64,000 nt of DNA from JAHCHG01 sp041394845 (GCA_041394845.1 JAWKHL010000001.1:1364001-1428000), one strand, 5' to 3'. Shown: positions 54,971 through 62,534, counted from the first letter of the stretch. Translations and numbers: made by a program. Notes: a model not told the origin generated them from the sequence alone.

Positions 54971-55349
54971 TTTTTTCTCTCTCTCCTCACAAAATTCATT
55001 AAAAACAACAAACGTTCCCGTTTCATTTCGGACTTTCAGACGCGGAAATGTCTCAAAAAGTCGAAAGATTTTCGACTTTTTTTGAAAAAAAAATTTTCTC
55101 TAAATCATTGTGCAAAAAACACTTTGGGGTGTCGTCTTACTGGTTTGTCAATTCCCTTTGATGGATAAATCTTTCGCCCAATCCCGGAAAAAAATTATTG
55201 ATTCCACATCAAATCTTTTTTTTCGATTCCTTTTCACTTTGGTTAAAAAGGGTTTTGGGTCATCCCAAATTTTTTTCTAATTTTTTTTCTCCCCAAAAGC
55301 AAAACGGGGCGGTTCCACACGTCGGAATTTTTATAAGGAGGATTTTTTT
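54971..55349. other. Divergent spacer with terminator-like hairpin
   Basis: 379 nt without a credible gene. It holds a 12-bp stem (55055-55066 with 55070-55081) with A5/T-run flanks, an intrinsic-terminator look-alike in the middle of a divergent promoter region. An AAGGAGGA ribosome site serves the gene starting at 55350. A short RNA ending at the hairpin is possible. Confidence 0.5.
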
Positions 55350-56138
55350 ATGCCTGCGTGGAACCATACCCAAACCTGGACGATCGGCCATTACGATGCT
55401 TATAGAAAATATGTGAAATTCAACGCCCCTACATTAAAGGGACGAGTTGAAGACTGCGCCGATCTTTCCATGCTTTTGATGGTTGAATTTGCCGCCAGCC
55501 AGGGCCTGCCGCTTACTTTTACCGATAATCAGGGAATCAGATACAGTTCCAAAGATAGCGGTCAATACCCCAAAAGCGGTTTTAGTGTCCATTACGATTC
55601 GGTCGATGTTCCGACCGGAGGCGTTTCGGTCGGCCCTCGGGGTGAGGTCGGTTGGGAATACTCCAGAGTCCAGATACCGAACATTGACTACACTTTCGGT
55701 TCGGAATATTCCTGGAAAAACAAGGATGAATATTACACCGCGGTTAAAAACCGGATAAACTCGGGTGTCTTGTACGAAAAAAACACGGTCGTCAATAATC
55801 ACGGTCCCCAATCCGGAGATCTTTTATTGAGCGATTCCCACGCCGGGTTGGTGATCGATTCCTACCCGCCGGGAGTCGGCCATCCGAAAGCCGGAGACAC
55901 AACCATCAAATCATGGGTCGATCAGGAAACGGCTTTAAGGGAGATCAATGTTCTGGAATATTTTCGCGATAATCACGGCGTCATCAATGAGGAGAACCGG
56001 CTCAAGGTCCATTTCGACTATCTGAACCACCGGGGATCAAAAAAACCAAAAGCCGAGATCATCTATTTCCGAAGAGCCGAAGACGCGAGAAACGACGGCT
56101 TTGAGTTTCGGCAATATAATTCCAGCGTTCTGCGTTGA
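55350..56138 (+). CDS. NlpC/P60-like (papain-fold) protein, unknown role
   Basis: 262 residues, no signal peptide. The layout suggests a papain-like peptidase or amidase: Cys36 in VEDCADLSMLLMVEFAASQG at the start of a helix, and His164 in GDLLLSDSHAGLVID on a following strand, the order seen in NlpC/P60 and CHAP proteins. Between them is a long insertion of 120 residues. The C-terminal part (YLNHRGSKKPKAEIIYFRRAED) is unassigned. The start has an excellent AAGGAGG ribosome site. It is divergent from the DUF4347-like gene; both may be predicted cysteine hydrolases of one module (inference). Confidence 0.55.
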   Translation: MPAWNHTQTWTIGHYDAYRKYVKFNAPTLKGRVEDCADLSMLLMVEFAASQGLPLTFTDNQGIRYSSKDSGQYPKSGFSVHYDSVDVPTGGVSVGPRGEVGWEYSRVQIPNIDYTFGSEYSWKNKDEYYTAVKNRINSGVLYEKNTVVNNHGPQSGDLLLSDSHAGLVIDSYPPGVGHPKAGDTTIKSWVDQETALREINVLEYFRDNHGVINEENRLKVHFDYLNHRGSKKPKAEIIYFRRAEDARNDGFEFRQYNSSVLR

Positions 56139-56486
56139 CCCCGGTAAGGCATTTACAGCCCTTTTAATTTTCAAAAAAGCCGTATTCCGGTTTTCCGGGC
56201 GGAAGGTTTAAGCGTGTCCTTTAATCTTCCGCTCCCGTTTTTTTTTGAGGGGTTGATTTTTTTCCCACCGTGAACAATGCACGGACGATTTTTTAAAATG
56301 ATCGTTTTTCTGTTTTTTTTAAAAAAAGCGGCCGGGTCGAATTGAGTCAAATCCAAAAATTTGTTAATTTTTCTGAGCGGCGTCTCAAAAACCGCCGCTT
56401 TTTTTGGTTGATAATAAATGCGTTTTGTTGCAGGGAAAGGGTTTTTATTATTAGGTTTATTTTCACAAAGTAAGGAGTTTTTACCC
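56139..56486 (+). other. Spacer with several hairpins before the conserved 244-aa gene
   Basis: 348 nt without a gene. In order: a long-loop hairpin (GCGGAAG at 56199-56205 with CTTCCGC at 56226-56232) followed by a T9 run, a CCGTG/CACGG hairpin and an ACGAT/ATCGT hairpin near 56267-56311, and a terminator-like hairpin at 56377-56398 with a T7 run. The first and last look like intrinsic terminators for the upstream gene. The gene at 56487 needs a promoter between 56405 and about 56460. Confidence 0.5.
56377..56405 (+). terminator. Intrinsic terminator
   Basis: GCGGCG (56377-56382) pairs with CGCCGC (56393-56398) across a 10-nt loop, followed by seven T residues. Confidence 0.75.
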
Positions 56487-57221
56487 ATGGCAAAAAAGCT
56501 TAATCAAATTATCGCCATTGAAAAAGGCGCGAAAAATCGGATCTATTCCAAAATCACGGACCTTCACAAACAGGCTCAAAAGGCCGATCAGTACTACGGT
56601 TTTAACAAAGCCTACGAACCCAAGGATGAAAACGGCGAGCAATTCCCGCCCGAACAAAAAAAGGTCGTCCTCCGTTCGGATGAGGTTCTGGAGGAATTGA
56701 AGGATCTTCTCACCGAGATCATGGACATCACCGCCACCAAGGATTTCGCCAATATGTCGGCCGCCGCCGATATCAAGGTCGGGGGCAAAGCGCTGGCCAA
56801 AAAGGTTCCCGTTCCCTATCTGCTTTTTTTGGAAAAACAACTGACCGATCTGAGAACTTTTGTCGATAAAATGCCGGTTCTGGATGAGGGCGAAGATTGG
56901 TCAAAGGACGATGTAACGGGTTTGTTTAAAACCGACCCGATCAGCAAACACCGGACCCAGAAGGTGTCCGAAGCCATCGTTTTGTACGATGCGACCAAGG
57001 AACACCCGGCTCAAACCCAGCTCATCACCAAAGATGTAACGGTCGGCCATTGGCGCGAAGTCAAACAGTCCGGGGCCATCACCCGGGCCGAAAAAAGAAA
57101 AATTCTGGAACGGGTCGAATCGGTCCTCAACGCCGTAAAATCCGCACGCGAGGAGGCCAACGGAGCGGAGGCTCCGGAGAAAAACATCGGGGCCGATCTG
57201 CTCGGTTATATTTTTTCCTGA
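56487..57221 (+). CDS. Conserved protein of unknown function next to tRNA array
   Basis: 244 residues from the ATG at 56487, with TAAGGAG 9 nt upstream; the open frame from 56418 adds a non-conserved part. From memory the start (MAKKLNQIIAIEKGAKNR), the centre (VPYLLFLEKQLTDLRTFVDKMPVLD) and KEHPAQTQLITKDVTVGHW belong to a family found as hypothetical proteins across several bacterial phyla (I believe DUF7873; not checked). No catalytic or membrane motif is visible; the protein is helical and charged, with a coiled-coil-like C terminus. It lies about 55 nt before the permuted tRNA-like genes in the same direction, so cotranscription is likely and an RNA-related role is possible (inference). 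Confidence 0.8.
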   Translation: MAKKLNQIIAIEKGAKNRIYSKITDLHKQAQKADQYYGFNKAYEPKDENGEQFPPEQKKVVLRSDEVLEELKDLLTEIMDITATKDFANMSAAADIKVGGKALAKKVPVPYLLFLEKQLTDLRTFVDKMPVLDEGEDWSKDDVTGLFKTDPISKHRTQKVSEAIVLYDATKEHPAQTQLITKDVTVGHWREVKQSGAITRAEKRKILERVESVLNAVKSAREEANGAEAPEKNIGADLLGYIFS

Positions 57222-57233
57222 CGGTTGAAGGAG

Positions 57234-57274
57234 AGCTTATTTTCCGATAAGCTTTCTGTTGAGCCGTCTGGCTC
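57234..57274 (+). other. Two hairpins between the conserved gene and the tRNA array
   Basis: AGCTTAT (57234-57240) pairs with ATAAGCT (57247-57253), and GAGCC (57260-57264) with GGCTC (57269-57273). Neither has a long T-run, so the transcript could continue into the tRNA array. They may be processing signals. Confidence 0.4.
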
Positions 57275-57314
57275 ATCTTGGACAAGCTTAAATTGAGGTT
57301 CAAGCTGAAAAAAA

Positions 57315-57415
57315 GTTTCGTGCAGGTTCGAATCCTGCTCCTGCGATTATTCTCTTTTGCCGCAGGATGGCGGAATGGCAGACGCGCCCGCCCCTTGCTC
57401 GGGGCCGGGTGAAAC
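57315..57415 (+). tRNA. Circularly permuted Leu-type tRNA-like gene (3' half before 5' half)
   Basis: The 3' half comes first: GTTTC (57315-57319), T-stem GCAGG, T-loop TTCGAAT, CCTGC, then acceptor strand TCCTGCG (57339-57345) and A73 at 57346; no CCA is encoded. After a 14-nt spacer the 5' half follows: acceptor CGCAGGA (57361-57367), T8 G9, a class II Leu-like D-arm (GCGGAATGGCAGACGCG), an elongated anticodon-like hairpin (57387-57409, loop TTGCTC), and GAAAC (57411-57415). The two acceptor strands pair over all 7 bp. GAAAC pairs with GTTTC as a variable-arm stem. The outer flanks also pair: TTTCA, TTGAA and TCCAAG at 57418-57440 with TGAAA, TTCAA and CTTGGA at 57277-57310. The arrangement is that of a permuted tRNA broken in the variable loop. 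The anticodon cannot be assigned. Confidence 0.7.
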
Positions 57416-57491
57416 GGTTTCAAGTTGAAATTATTCCAAGGAAGTTAAAATCTTAACGGCCCGATTTCATCTCGATCTTTCAACAACAGTT

Positions 57492-57574
57492 TACTCAGGT
57501 TGCGGCGTTCGAATCCCGTCCCCCGCTCCAAAAAAACTTATGCGGGGGTAGCTCAATGGTAGAGCAGGAGTACT
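57492..57574 (+). tRNA. Circularly permuted Gly-type tRNA-like gene (3' half before 5' half)
   Basis: The 3' half (57492-57530) reads TACTC, a T-arm around GTTCGAATC, acceptor strand CCCCCGC (57520-57526), U73 and encoded CCA, very like bacterial tRNA-Gly except for one extra C in the T-stem. An A-rich spacer of 11 nt follows, then the 5' half: acceptor GCGGGGG (57542-57548), TAGCTCAATGGTAGAGC, and GAGTA (57568-57572) with C and T. The acceptor strands pair over all 7 bp, and GAGTA pairs with TACTC as an anticodon stem, so the break lies in the anticodon loop. The flanks pair again: TTTCAACAA (57478-57486) with TTGTTGAAA (57584-57592). No Gly anticodon can be read from the junction, so decoding is doubtful. 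Confidence 0.65.
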
Positions 57575-57622
57575 AAGAATTAATTGTTGAAATTAAACGT
57601 CGTTGGAATCAACACAGTCGTT

Positions 57623-57698
57623 AGCAAATTAGCTCAGTTGGCAGAGCAATTGCTTTTTAAGCAATAGGTCGTCGGTTCAACTCCGACGTTTGCAACCA
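57623..57698 (+). tRNA. tRNA-Lys (TTT), contiguous, with 1-72 mismatch
   Basis: A contiguous cloverleaf with encoded CCA. D-arm GCTC/GAGC, anticodon stem ATTGC/GCAAT with loop TTTTTAA (anticodon TTT), T-stem GTCGG/CCGAC with loop TTCAACT. The acceptor has six pairs including one T-G; position 1 (A57623) faces A57694 at position 72, which is unusual for an elongator. It is the last member of the array and unlike its two upstream neighbours is not permuted. Confidence 0.8.
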
Positions 57699-57923
57699 CA
57701 ACGGGCGGGGTGGATAGGATACATTCATCTCGCCTTTTTCAATCTTTTTCGAAGCCAAAAATCATTTGAGGACCTTTTTTGCCGATTATTTGATATACTT
57801 TGGTGGAAGTTTTTGTCGGTGCCTAGTATTTTGCATAATCTCCGCCCTTTTGTTTTAATTTTTAAAGGAAGTTTATTTTGGCAAAAGCCCCACCTTTTTC
57901 CCGCTGTTTTGTAATAATTTTTT

Positions 57924-58694
57924 ATGTCTATCTTAGTAGCCGAAGACAACTCGGTCCAACGTCATTACCTGGCCGAACTTTTGGAAAACGAATTTCCCGA
58001 ATTCACGCCGGTTCTCGAAGCCATCGACGGGAATTCGGCCGTCGATCTGGCGCTTGAACACAAACCGAACCTTTGCATTCTGGATATTCAGATGCCCGAA
58101 TTTTCCGGCGTCAAAGCCGCCCGCGCCATCTGGAAAGATTTTCCGGAAGCCAGAATTATTTTCTGGACCCAGTTTCCTCATGAGGTTTACATCAACGAGA
58201 TCCGCAAAATAATCCGGTCGCTCGATCCCGCTCCGGCCTACGGTTTTATTCACAAAAATAACCCCGAAGGTCGTTTTTTGCGGTTCGTCGCCACCGTTCT
58301 GGAGGACGGGGCCGATATGATCGATCCGGCTTTTAAGGATTCCTTCAAACGACCGCTGTTGACCGAATTCGAGGCCGAAGCGCTCAGATACTTGGCCCTC
58401 GGTCTTTCCAACTGGGCGATCGCCCGCAAATGCAGCCTCTCATTGCGGGGCGTGGAAAGCCGTCTGGCCACACTTTACGAAAAACTTTTCGAAAGCCTTT
58501 CCGAAGGCACCGCCAACGAAAAATACGACAAACTCGCTTACAACGTCCGGACCCGGGCATTTTTCGAGGCCCTCCGCCGAGGACTAATCAACAGCGACGA
58601 ACTCAACAAGGCCGAGAACGAATTAAAAAAATGGATCGCCCGCGACCAGCAAAAATTTCTGGGCGAGGAAAACTCAAAGGAAAAAAAATCGTAA
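57924..58694 (+). CDS. NarL/LuxR-type response regulator
   Basis: 256 residues. Receiver domain 1-125 with the acidic pocket E7-D8, phospho-acceptor Asp54 (CILDIQMPEFSG), and conserved Lys in YGFIHKNN. A LuxR-like helix-turn-helix lies near 150-195 (LTEFEAEALRYLALGLSNWAIARKCSLSLRGVESRLATLYEKL). The C-terminal 50 residues are charged and extra. It is followed after 11 nt by a HisKA_3 sensor kinase, the usual partner of NarL-type regulators, so the pair forms a two-component system. The ATG at 57924 gives the exact receiver start. Confidence 0.92.
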   Translation: MSILVAEDNSVQRHYLAELLENEFPEFTPVLEAIDGNSAVDLALEHKPNLCILDIQMPEFSGVKAARAIWKDFPEARIIFWTQFPHEVYINEIRKIIRSLDPAPAYGFIHKNNPEGRFLRFVATVLEDGADMIDPAFKDSFKRPLLTEFEAEALRYLALGLSNWAIARKCSLSLRGVESRLATLYEKLFESLSEGTANEKYDKLAYNVRTRAFFEALRRGLINSDELNKAENELKKWIARDQQKFLGEENSKEKKS

Positions 58695-58705
58695 TACAAT
58701 TGAAA

Positions 58706-61700
58706 ATGGAAAGTCTTTACCCCAAGTTGAACAGATTTTTTTTCAATTGTTTGGCCTTTTTTTTCTGCCTCTTTTTTGTTTTTCACAACGGTTTCGGGCA
58801 AGTCGACCAATCCTCCGCCAACCTTTTCACCCAATCGGACAATTTATACCAATGGGGTACGATCAGCTCTTTTCACGGACTCCCTTCGGAAAGGGTGACG
58901 GCGATCTCACAAACCAATGACGGCGTCCTCTGGTTCGGAACCGAGAGAGGCCTGGCAAAATTCGACGGACGCCGGGTGCAGACCATTACCAACCTCAACC
59001 TTTCGATTTTGCGGATCAATTCCCTTCGGACCGACTCCGAAGGCACGCTCTGGATCGGCACCGAAACCGGAGCCTTCTATTTTGTAAACGACATTTTCTC
59101 GCCGGTTCCCGAAACCGCCCGTCTCTCAATCAACTCGATTCACATTTCCAAACCAAGCGTTTTCCTGACCGCCGAAAAAGGGATCGTTTTCAGTTGCCGT
59201 TTGACCGATCAAAAAAAGGTCCAAACCGAGGTTTTGCTCCGGGACAATCTGGAAATAAAAAGCATCTCCCAGGTCGATGAGGAACTGATCGTCGGAACCC
59301 ACAAAAACGGAACTCTGAGGATAACCGACGGGAAAAAATCGGACGAGGCCAATTTTCCCCGCTACTTCGTCAATACTTTTGAAAAGGATAAGGATGGGAA
59401 ATTATGGATCGGCACCGAGGCTCTGGGAAATTACAGCGGGCTTTATTTCGCCCGGAATCTGACCGATTGGCAACGCATTGATGCGGCGGTCGGGTCGGTT
59501 CTTTCGATGGATTTCGACAGCGTCGGGGATCTGTGGGTGGGAACCAAAGACCGGGGCGCTTTTCAATTCCGTGGCCAAAAACAAATCAAAAGGTACACCT
59601 TTGAAAACACCTCCGGAGGGCTCCGATCGAACGAGATCCTGGCGACCTTCATTGATCGGGAGGATGTCATCTGGCTCGGAACCGACAAAGGAATCTGCCG
59701 GTACGATCCCAACAGCCCGCAAAATGAGAAGATCTCCGACGATTCGGAAAGCAATTACATCCGAACGCTTTTTCAAACCCGCAACGGGCTGATCATTGCC
59801 GGAACCAACCGGGGTTTGTTCTACCGTGATAAAACCGATAACTGGCAGGCCGTCGGGGGTTTTGAGAGAAGGGCCGTTTATTCGATCTCCGAAGAAGATT
59901 CCGGGAAACTGATGGTTGGAACCTCAAACGGTTTCTTTTACAACGTCGAGCCGACCACCGGAGCCCGGAAAGAGCTCTTTCTTAATGAATCCGAAAAACA
60001 GTCCTTTAACGAAAGCGTTCGGTCGATTCAAAGGTTCAAAAACAAATCCTACCTGGCTTTTTTCGGACGCGGGCTGGCCGAATTTGATAAGGAGCAGATA
60101 TCCTTTCATTATCCCGGAAATCAACTCCAGCAGGTCATTTCCCTTCTCGGCGAGGGGGATAAAACCCTTTGGATCGGAACGGCCAACAACGGGGTTTTCA
60201 CCTTTGACGGAACCAGCCTAAATCAATTTCCCGCCCTCGACCCGCTCAAAAACATCGCCATTTGGTCAATCGCCGGCGACAGCATCAAAGGGGTTTGGTT
60301 CGCCACCGAAAAGGGATTGTTTTTGTTCAAAAGAAACGAACTGCAAAAAGTTCTGCCCGAAACCGATGTCGATACGGACGTCCGTCATGTCCGCCTTTTA
60401 CCGGGTTCCGGGGCCGGGCAGGAAAGCGTCTGGTGCGCCACCGTCAACGGTTTGCTCCAAATCATCCCGGACGAAAATTTCGGTTGGATCCATTCCCGGA
60501 TCGACGTCGAACAGGGTTTGCCCTCGCAGAGCACCTTCAACGTTCTTCGGCAAAAAAACGAAAACGGGATGGACACGCTTTTCGTCGGAACCAATCGGGG
60601 AATAGTCCGTTACAATTTGAACCGGGTTCATCCTTTGATCCTCGCCACCCGAATTCTCAGCAAAAGGCTTCACCTTCCCTCGGAACTCCCCGGAGGGATC
60701 TATCTCGAATACCCGCAAAACTCGCTGGCCATCGAGGTGGCCGGCTTAAGCAGCCGGACATTTCCCGAACAGTTCAAATACACCTTCATCCTTAAAAACA
60801 GCCAAAATCGGATCATCAACAAAAAACTTTCCAACGAATCACAGTTTTTGATGGAAAATCTGGAGGCCGGAACCTACCGGGTCGAGATCCGGGCCTTTGA
60901 CAAAAATCTGACCCCTTCGGAACCGATTATCTTTAATTTTTCGATTGCCGATTCGCCCTTTCCGCTTACGACGCTGGCCCTGACCGTTCTGCTGATCTTT
61001 GCGGTGATCGCACTGATCTGGGCGATCTCATCCCAGCGCCGGATTTCACGGGCCAGCACCGAACTGGCCTTCGCCAACCGCGAACTCAATTCGGCCCGGC
61101 TCGATCTGGCCAACGAGGCCGAGCGCGAAAGGCGACGGATCTCCCGCGACCTCCACGATCAGACTCTGGCCGATCTGCGCCACCTTTTGCTTTTGACCGA
61201 CAAACTCCCGAATACCGAGGAGTCGACCGAAAAAGGAACCGTTTTCAGAACCGAAATTGAGAGCATTTCCAACGAGATCCGCAACATCTGCGAGGACCTG
61301 AGCCCTTCGGTGCTGGAAAATATCGGTTTTACCGCCGCCCTCGAATGGGCTTTGAGCGCCGCCGTTCAGGACTCTTCCGACATTATGACCTACGAGTTTT
61401 TCTGCGAAGAAAACACCGAGGAAAAGCTGACATTTTCGCCGACCGTCCAGATCCAGATCTACCGGATCGCCCAGGAGGTCCTTTCAAATATCGTCCAGCA
61501 TTCAAACGCCAGCCACATCAAGATGTCTCTGGAAAAAAACAGTTTCGAGACCTTTATCATGAAAATCGAGGACAACGGGATCGGGTTTGACGTCTCCAAG
61601 GTCAAATCCGTCAAAGGACGTGGTCTGGCCAACATTCAGGCGCGCGCCAATCTGATCGATGCCGAGGTTTTCTGGACCAACAACCAGGCGGGTGAAACAA

Positions 61701-61723
61701 TTTTTCAACTGGCCAAATCCTGA
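58706..61723 (+). CDS. Propeller-type sensor histidine kinase (Reg_prop, Y_Y_Y, HisKA_3, HATPase)
   Basis: 1005 residues from the ATG at 58706, just behind the regulator gene; the open frame extending to 58430 overlaps that gene. A signal peptide (FFFNCLAFFFCLFFVFHNGFGQ) precedes about a dozen two-component-regulator propeller repeats (W-[FI]-GT patterns such as VLWFGTERGLAKF, TLWIGTETGAFYF). A Y_Y_Y-like domain lies near 690-750, a transmembrane helix at about 752-775, then HisKA_3 with phospho-acceptor His817 in SRDLHDQTLADLRHLLLL, and an HATPase near 900-1005 (EVLSNIVQHSNASHIKM, DNGIGFD). Such kinases sense extracytoplasmic, often carbohydrate, signals. Its partner is the regulator encoded upstream. 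Confidence 0.93.
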   Translation: MESLYPKLNRFFFNCLAFFFCLFFVFHNGFGQVDQSSANLFTQSDNLYQWGTISSFHGLPSERVTAISQTNDGVLWFGTERGLAKFDGRRVQTITNLNLSILRINSLRTDSEGTLWIGTETGAFYFVNDIFSPVPETARLSINSIHISKPSVFLTAEKGIVFSCRLTDQKKVQTEVLLRDNLEIKSISQVDEELIVGTHKNGTLRITDGKKSDEANFPRYFVNTFEKDKDGKLWIGTEALGNYSGLYFARNLTDWQRIDAAVGSVLSMDFDSVGDLWVGTKDRGAFQFRGQKQIKRYTFENTSGGLRSNEILATFIDREDVIWLGTDKGICRYDPNSPQNEKISDDSESNYIRTLFQTRNGLIIAGTNRGLFYRDKTDNWQAVGGFERRAVYSISEEDSGKLMVGTSNGFFYNVEPTTGARKELFLNESEKQSFNESVRSIQRFKNKSYLAFFGRGLAEFDKEQISFHYPGNQLQQVISLLGEGDKTLWIGTANNGVFTFDGTSLNQFPALDPLKNIAIWSIAGDSIKGVWFATEKGLFLFKRNELQKVLPETDVDTDVRHVRLLPGSGAGQESVWCATVNGLLQIIPDENFGWIHSRIDVEQGLPSQSTFNVLRQKNENGMDTLFVGTNRGIVRYNLNRVHPLILATRILSKRLHLPSELPGGIYLEYPQNSLAIEVAGLSSRTFPEQFKYTFILKNSQNRIINKKLSNESQFLMENLEAGTYRVEIRAFDKNLTPSEPIIFNFSIADSPFPLTTLALTVLLIFAVIALIWAISSQRRISRASTELAFANRELNSARLDLANEAERERRRISRDLHDQTLADLRHLLLLTDKLPNTEESTEKGTVFRTEIESISNEIRNICEDLSPSVLENIGFTAALEWALSAAVQDSSDIMTYEFFCEENTEEKLTFSPTVQIQIYRIAQEVLSNIVQHSNASHIKMSLEKNSFETFIMKIEDNGIGFDVSKVKSVKGRGLANIQARANLIDAEVFWTNNQAGETIFQLAKS

Positions 61724-61987
61724 AAACCCGGCTGATCGGGATTCAAACCATTCTCAATTAATCCTCAAATTTGGCATCTCCCCAAATTCCTCTAAACCTC
61801 GCTTGACGCAATTTAAAACTTCTTTTTGCAGAACAATTTACAGGAAATTTTTGGTTAATTTTTTTTAGTTTTTTTTCGGCTTTTTTGCCTCTTCGGGCGT
61901 CTTAGTTGCGAGGCAATTGATAACTTTGCCGGTAATAATTGATAAATTTTTTTTAGTTTTTTTCAAAAATAAGGAGAGAGAAAATTA
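61724..61987 (+). promoter_or_regulatory. AT-rich spacer with hairpin and a 22-bp-spaced direct repeat
   Basis: 264 nt without a gene. TTGCCTC (61885-61891) and GAGGCAA (61910-61916) form a hairpin or inverted repeat. AATTGATAA occurs at 61915-61923 and 61937-61945, exactly 22 bp (two helical turns) apart, resembling a regulator binding site upstream of the gene starting at 61988. AAGGAGAG at 61971 is the ribosome site. Confidence 0.4.
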
Positions 61988-62470
61988 ATGAACAAAATGT
62001 TGCTTAAATCAATGACCGTTTTTTTCGCTTTGACGGCCCTGTTGTTTCTCAACGAGGGGGTTTCGGCCCAAAGGAAAGAGGCCCGCGGTAAAAAATACAC
62101 CAAAGCCCAGGTCGAACGGGTTGTCAACCGGGTCGAAGAAAGGGTTGACAATTTTGTCAAACATTACGACAAATCGCTCGACCGGAGCAGTCTGAACGGA
62201 ACCGAACGCGAGGATTGGCTGATGAAAAGGGCCAAAGACCTGGAATCCGCCACCGACGAACTGCGGCGTGAATTCGACCGGAATGACGATTGGTTTGAAA
62301 ACAAAGCCGAGGTCCGCCGATGCCTGAATATCGCTTCCGATATCGATAAAAACATGAAGAACCGCCGATACAGCCGCGACACCGAAAACATCTGGGTGCG
62401 AGTCCGTTATGAGCTAAACACTCTGGCCGACATCTACAATCTTCCCAAAGTCGGCTCGGCCGCTTACTGA
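61988..62470 (+). CDS. Small exported helical protein, unknown function
   Basis: 160 residues. A signal peptide (KSMTVFFALTALLFLNEGVSAQ) is followed by a strongly charged, mostly helical body (KAQVERVVNRVEERVDNFVKHYDKSLDRSSLNGTEREDWLMKRAKDLESATDELRREFDRNDDW) with one Cys. No family recognised. A good ribosome site precedes the ATG and a perfect terminator follows, so it is a single-gene unit. A 22-bp-spaced direct repeat in front suggests regulated expression, perhaps by the upstream response regulator (inference). Confidence 0.65.
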   Translation: MNKMLLKSMTVFFALTALLFLNEGVSAQRKEARGKKYTKAQVERVVNRVEERVDNFVKHYDKSLDRSSLNGTEREDWLMKRAKDLESATDELRREFDRNDDWFENKAEVRRCLNIASDIDKNMKNRRYSRDTENIWVRVRYELNTLADIYNLPKVGSAAY

Positions 62471-62496
62471 GGATGAAACCATTCGGAGGATAAATC

Positions 62497-62534
62497 GGAA
62501 AGACCGGGAAAAAGGTGTTTTTCCCGGTCTTTCC
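62497..62534 (+). terminator. Terminator-type perfect hairpin
   Basis: A 17-bp perfect stem (62497-62513 with 62518-62534) with a GGTG loop and T5 in the 3' arm, 26 nt behind the stop codon. The rest of the 312-nt gap to 62783 is AT-rich; I see no gene or clear promoter in it. Confidence 0.8.

Noticed and set aside
57315..57415. Two-piece (permuted) tmRNA
   Set aside because: The unit has an intact Leu-like D-arm and a third hairpin, the acceptor lacks the G3-U70 pair needed for Ala-tmRNA, and no tag reading frame is seen.
57315..57574. Normal-order tRNAs interrupted by group I introns
   Set aside because: The half-tRNAs are in the wrong order for that. The intervals between halves of the same identity are 11-14 nt, and other gaps are at most about 75 nt, too short for a group I intron.
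54304..57698. Integrative element inserted at tRNA-Arg
   Set aside because: No integrase, no excisionase and no exact repeat of the tRNA-Arg 3' end were found downstream; the similarity at 57322-57338 is just another T-arm.
57222..57923. Remains of ordinary tandem tRNA duplicates after deletions
   Set aside because: Not fully excluded, but two units of different identity show the same order, perfect acceptor pairing and paired outer flanks, which deletion would not produce.
58430..58705. N-terminal extension of the sensor kinase
   Set aside because: It overlaps the response regulator gene in another frame and is Arg-rich without homology; the ATG at 58706 starts a signal peptide.
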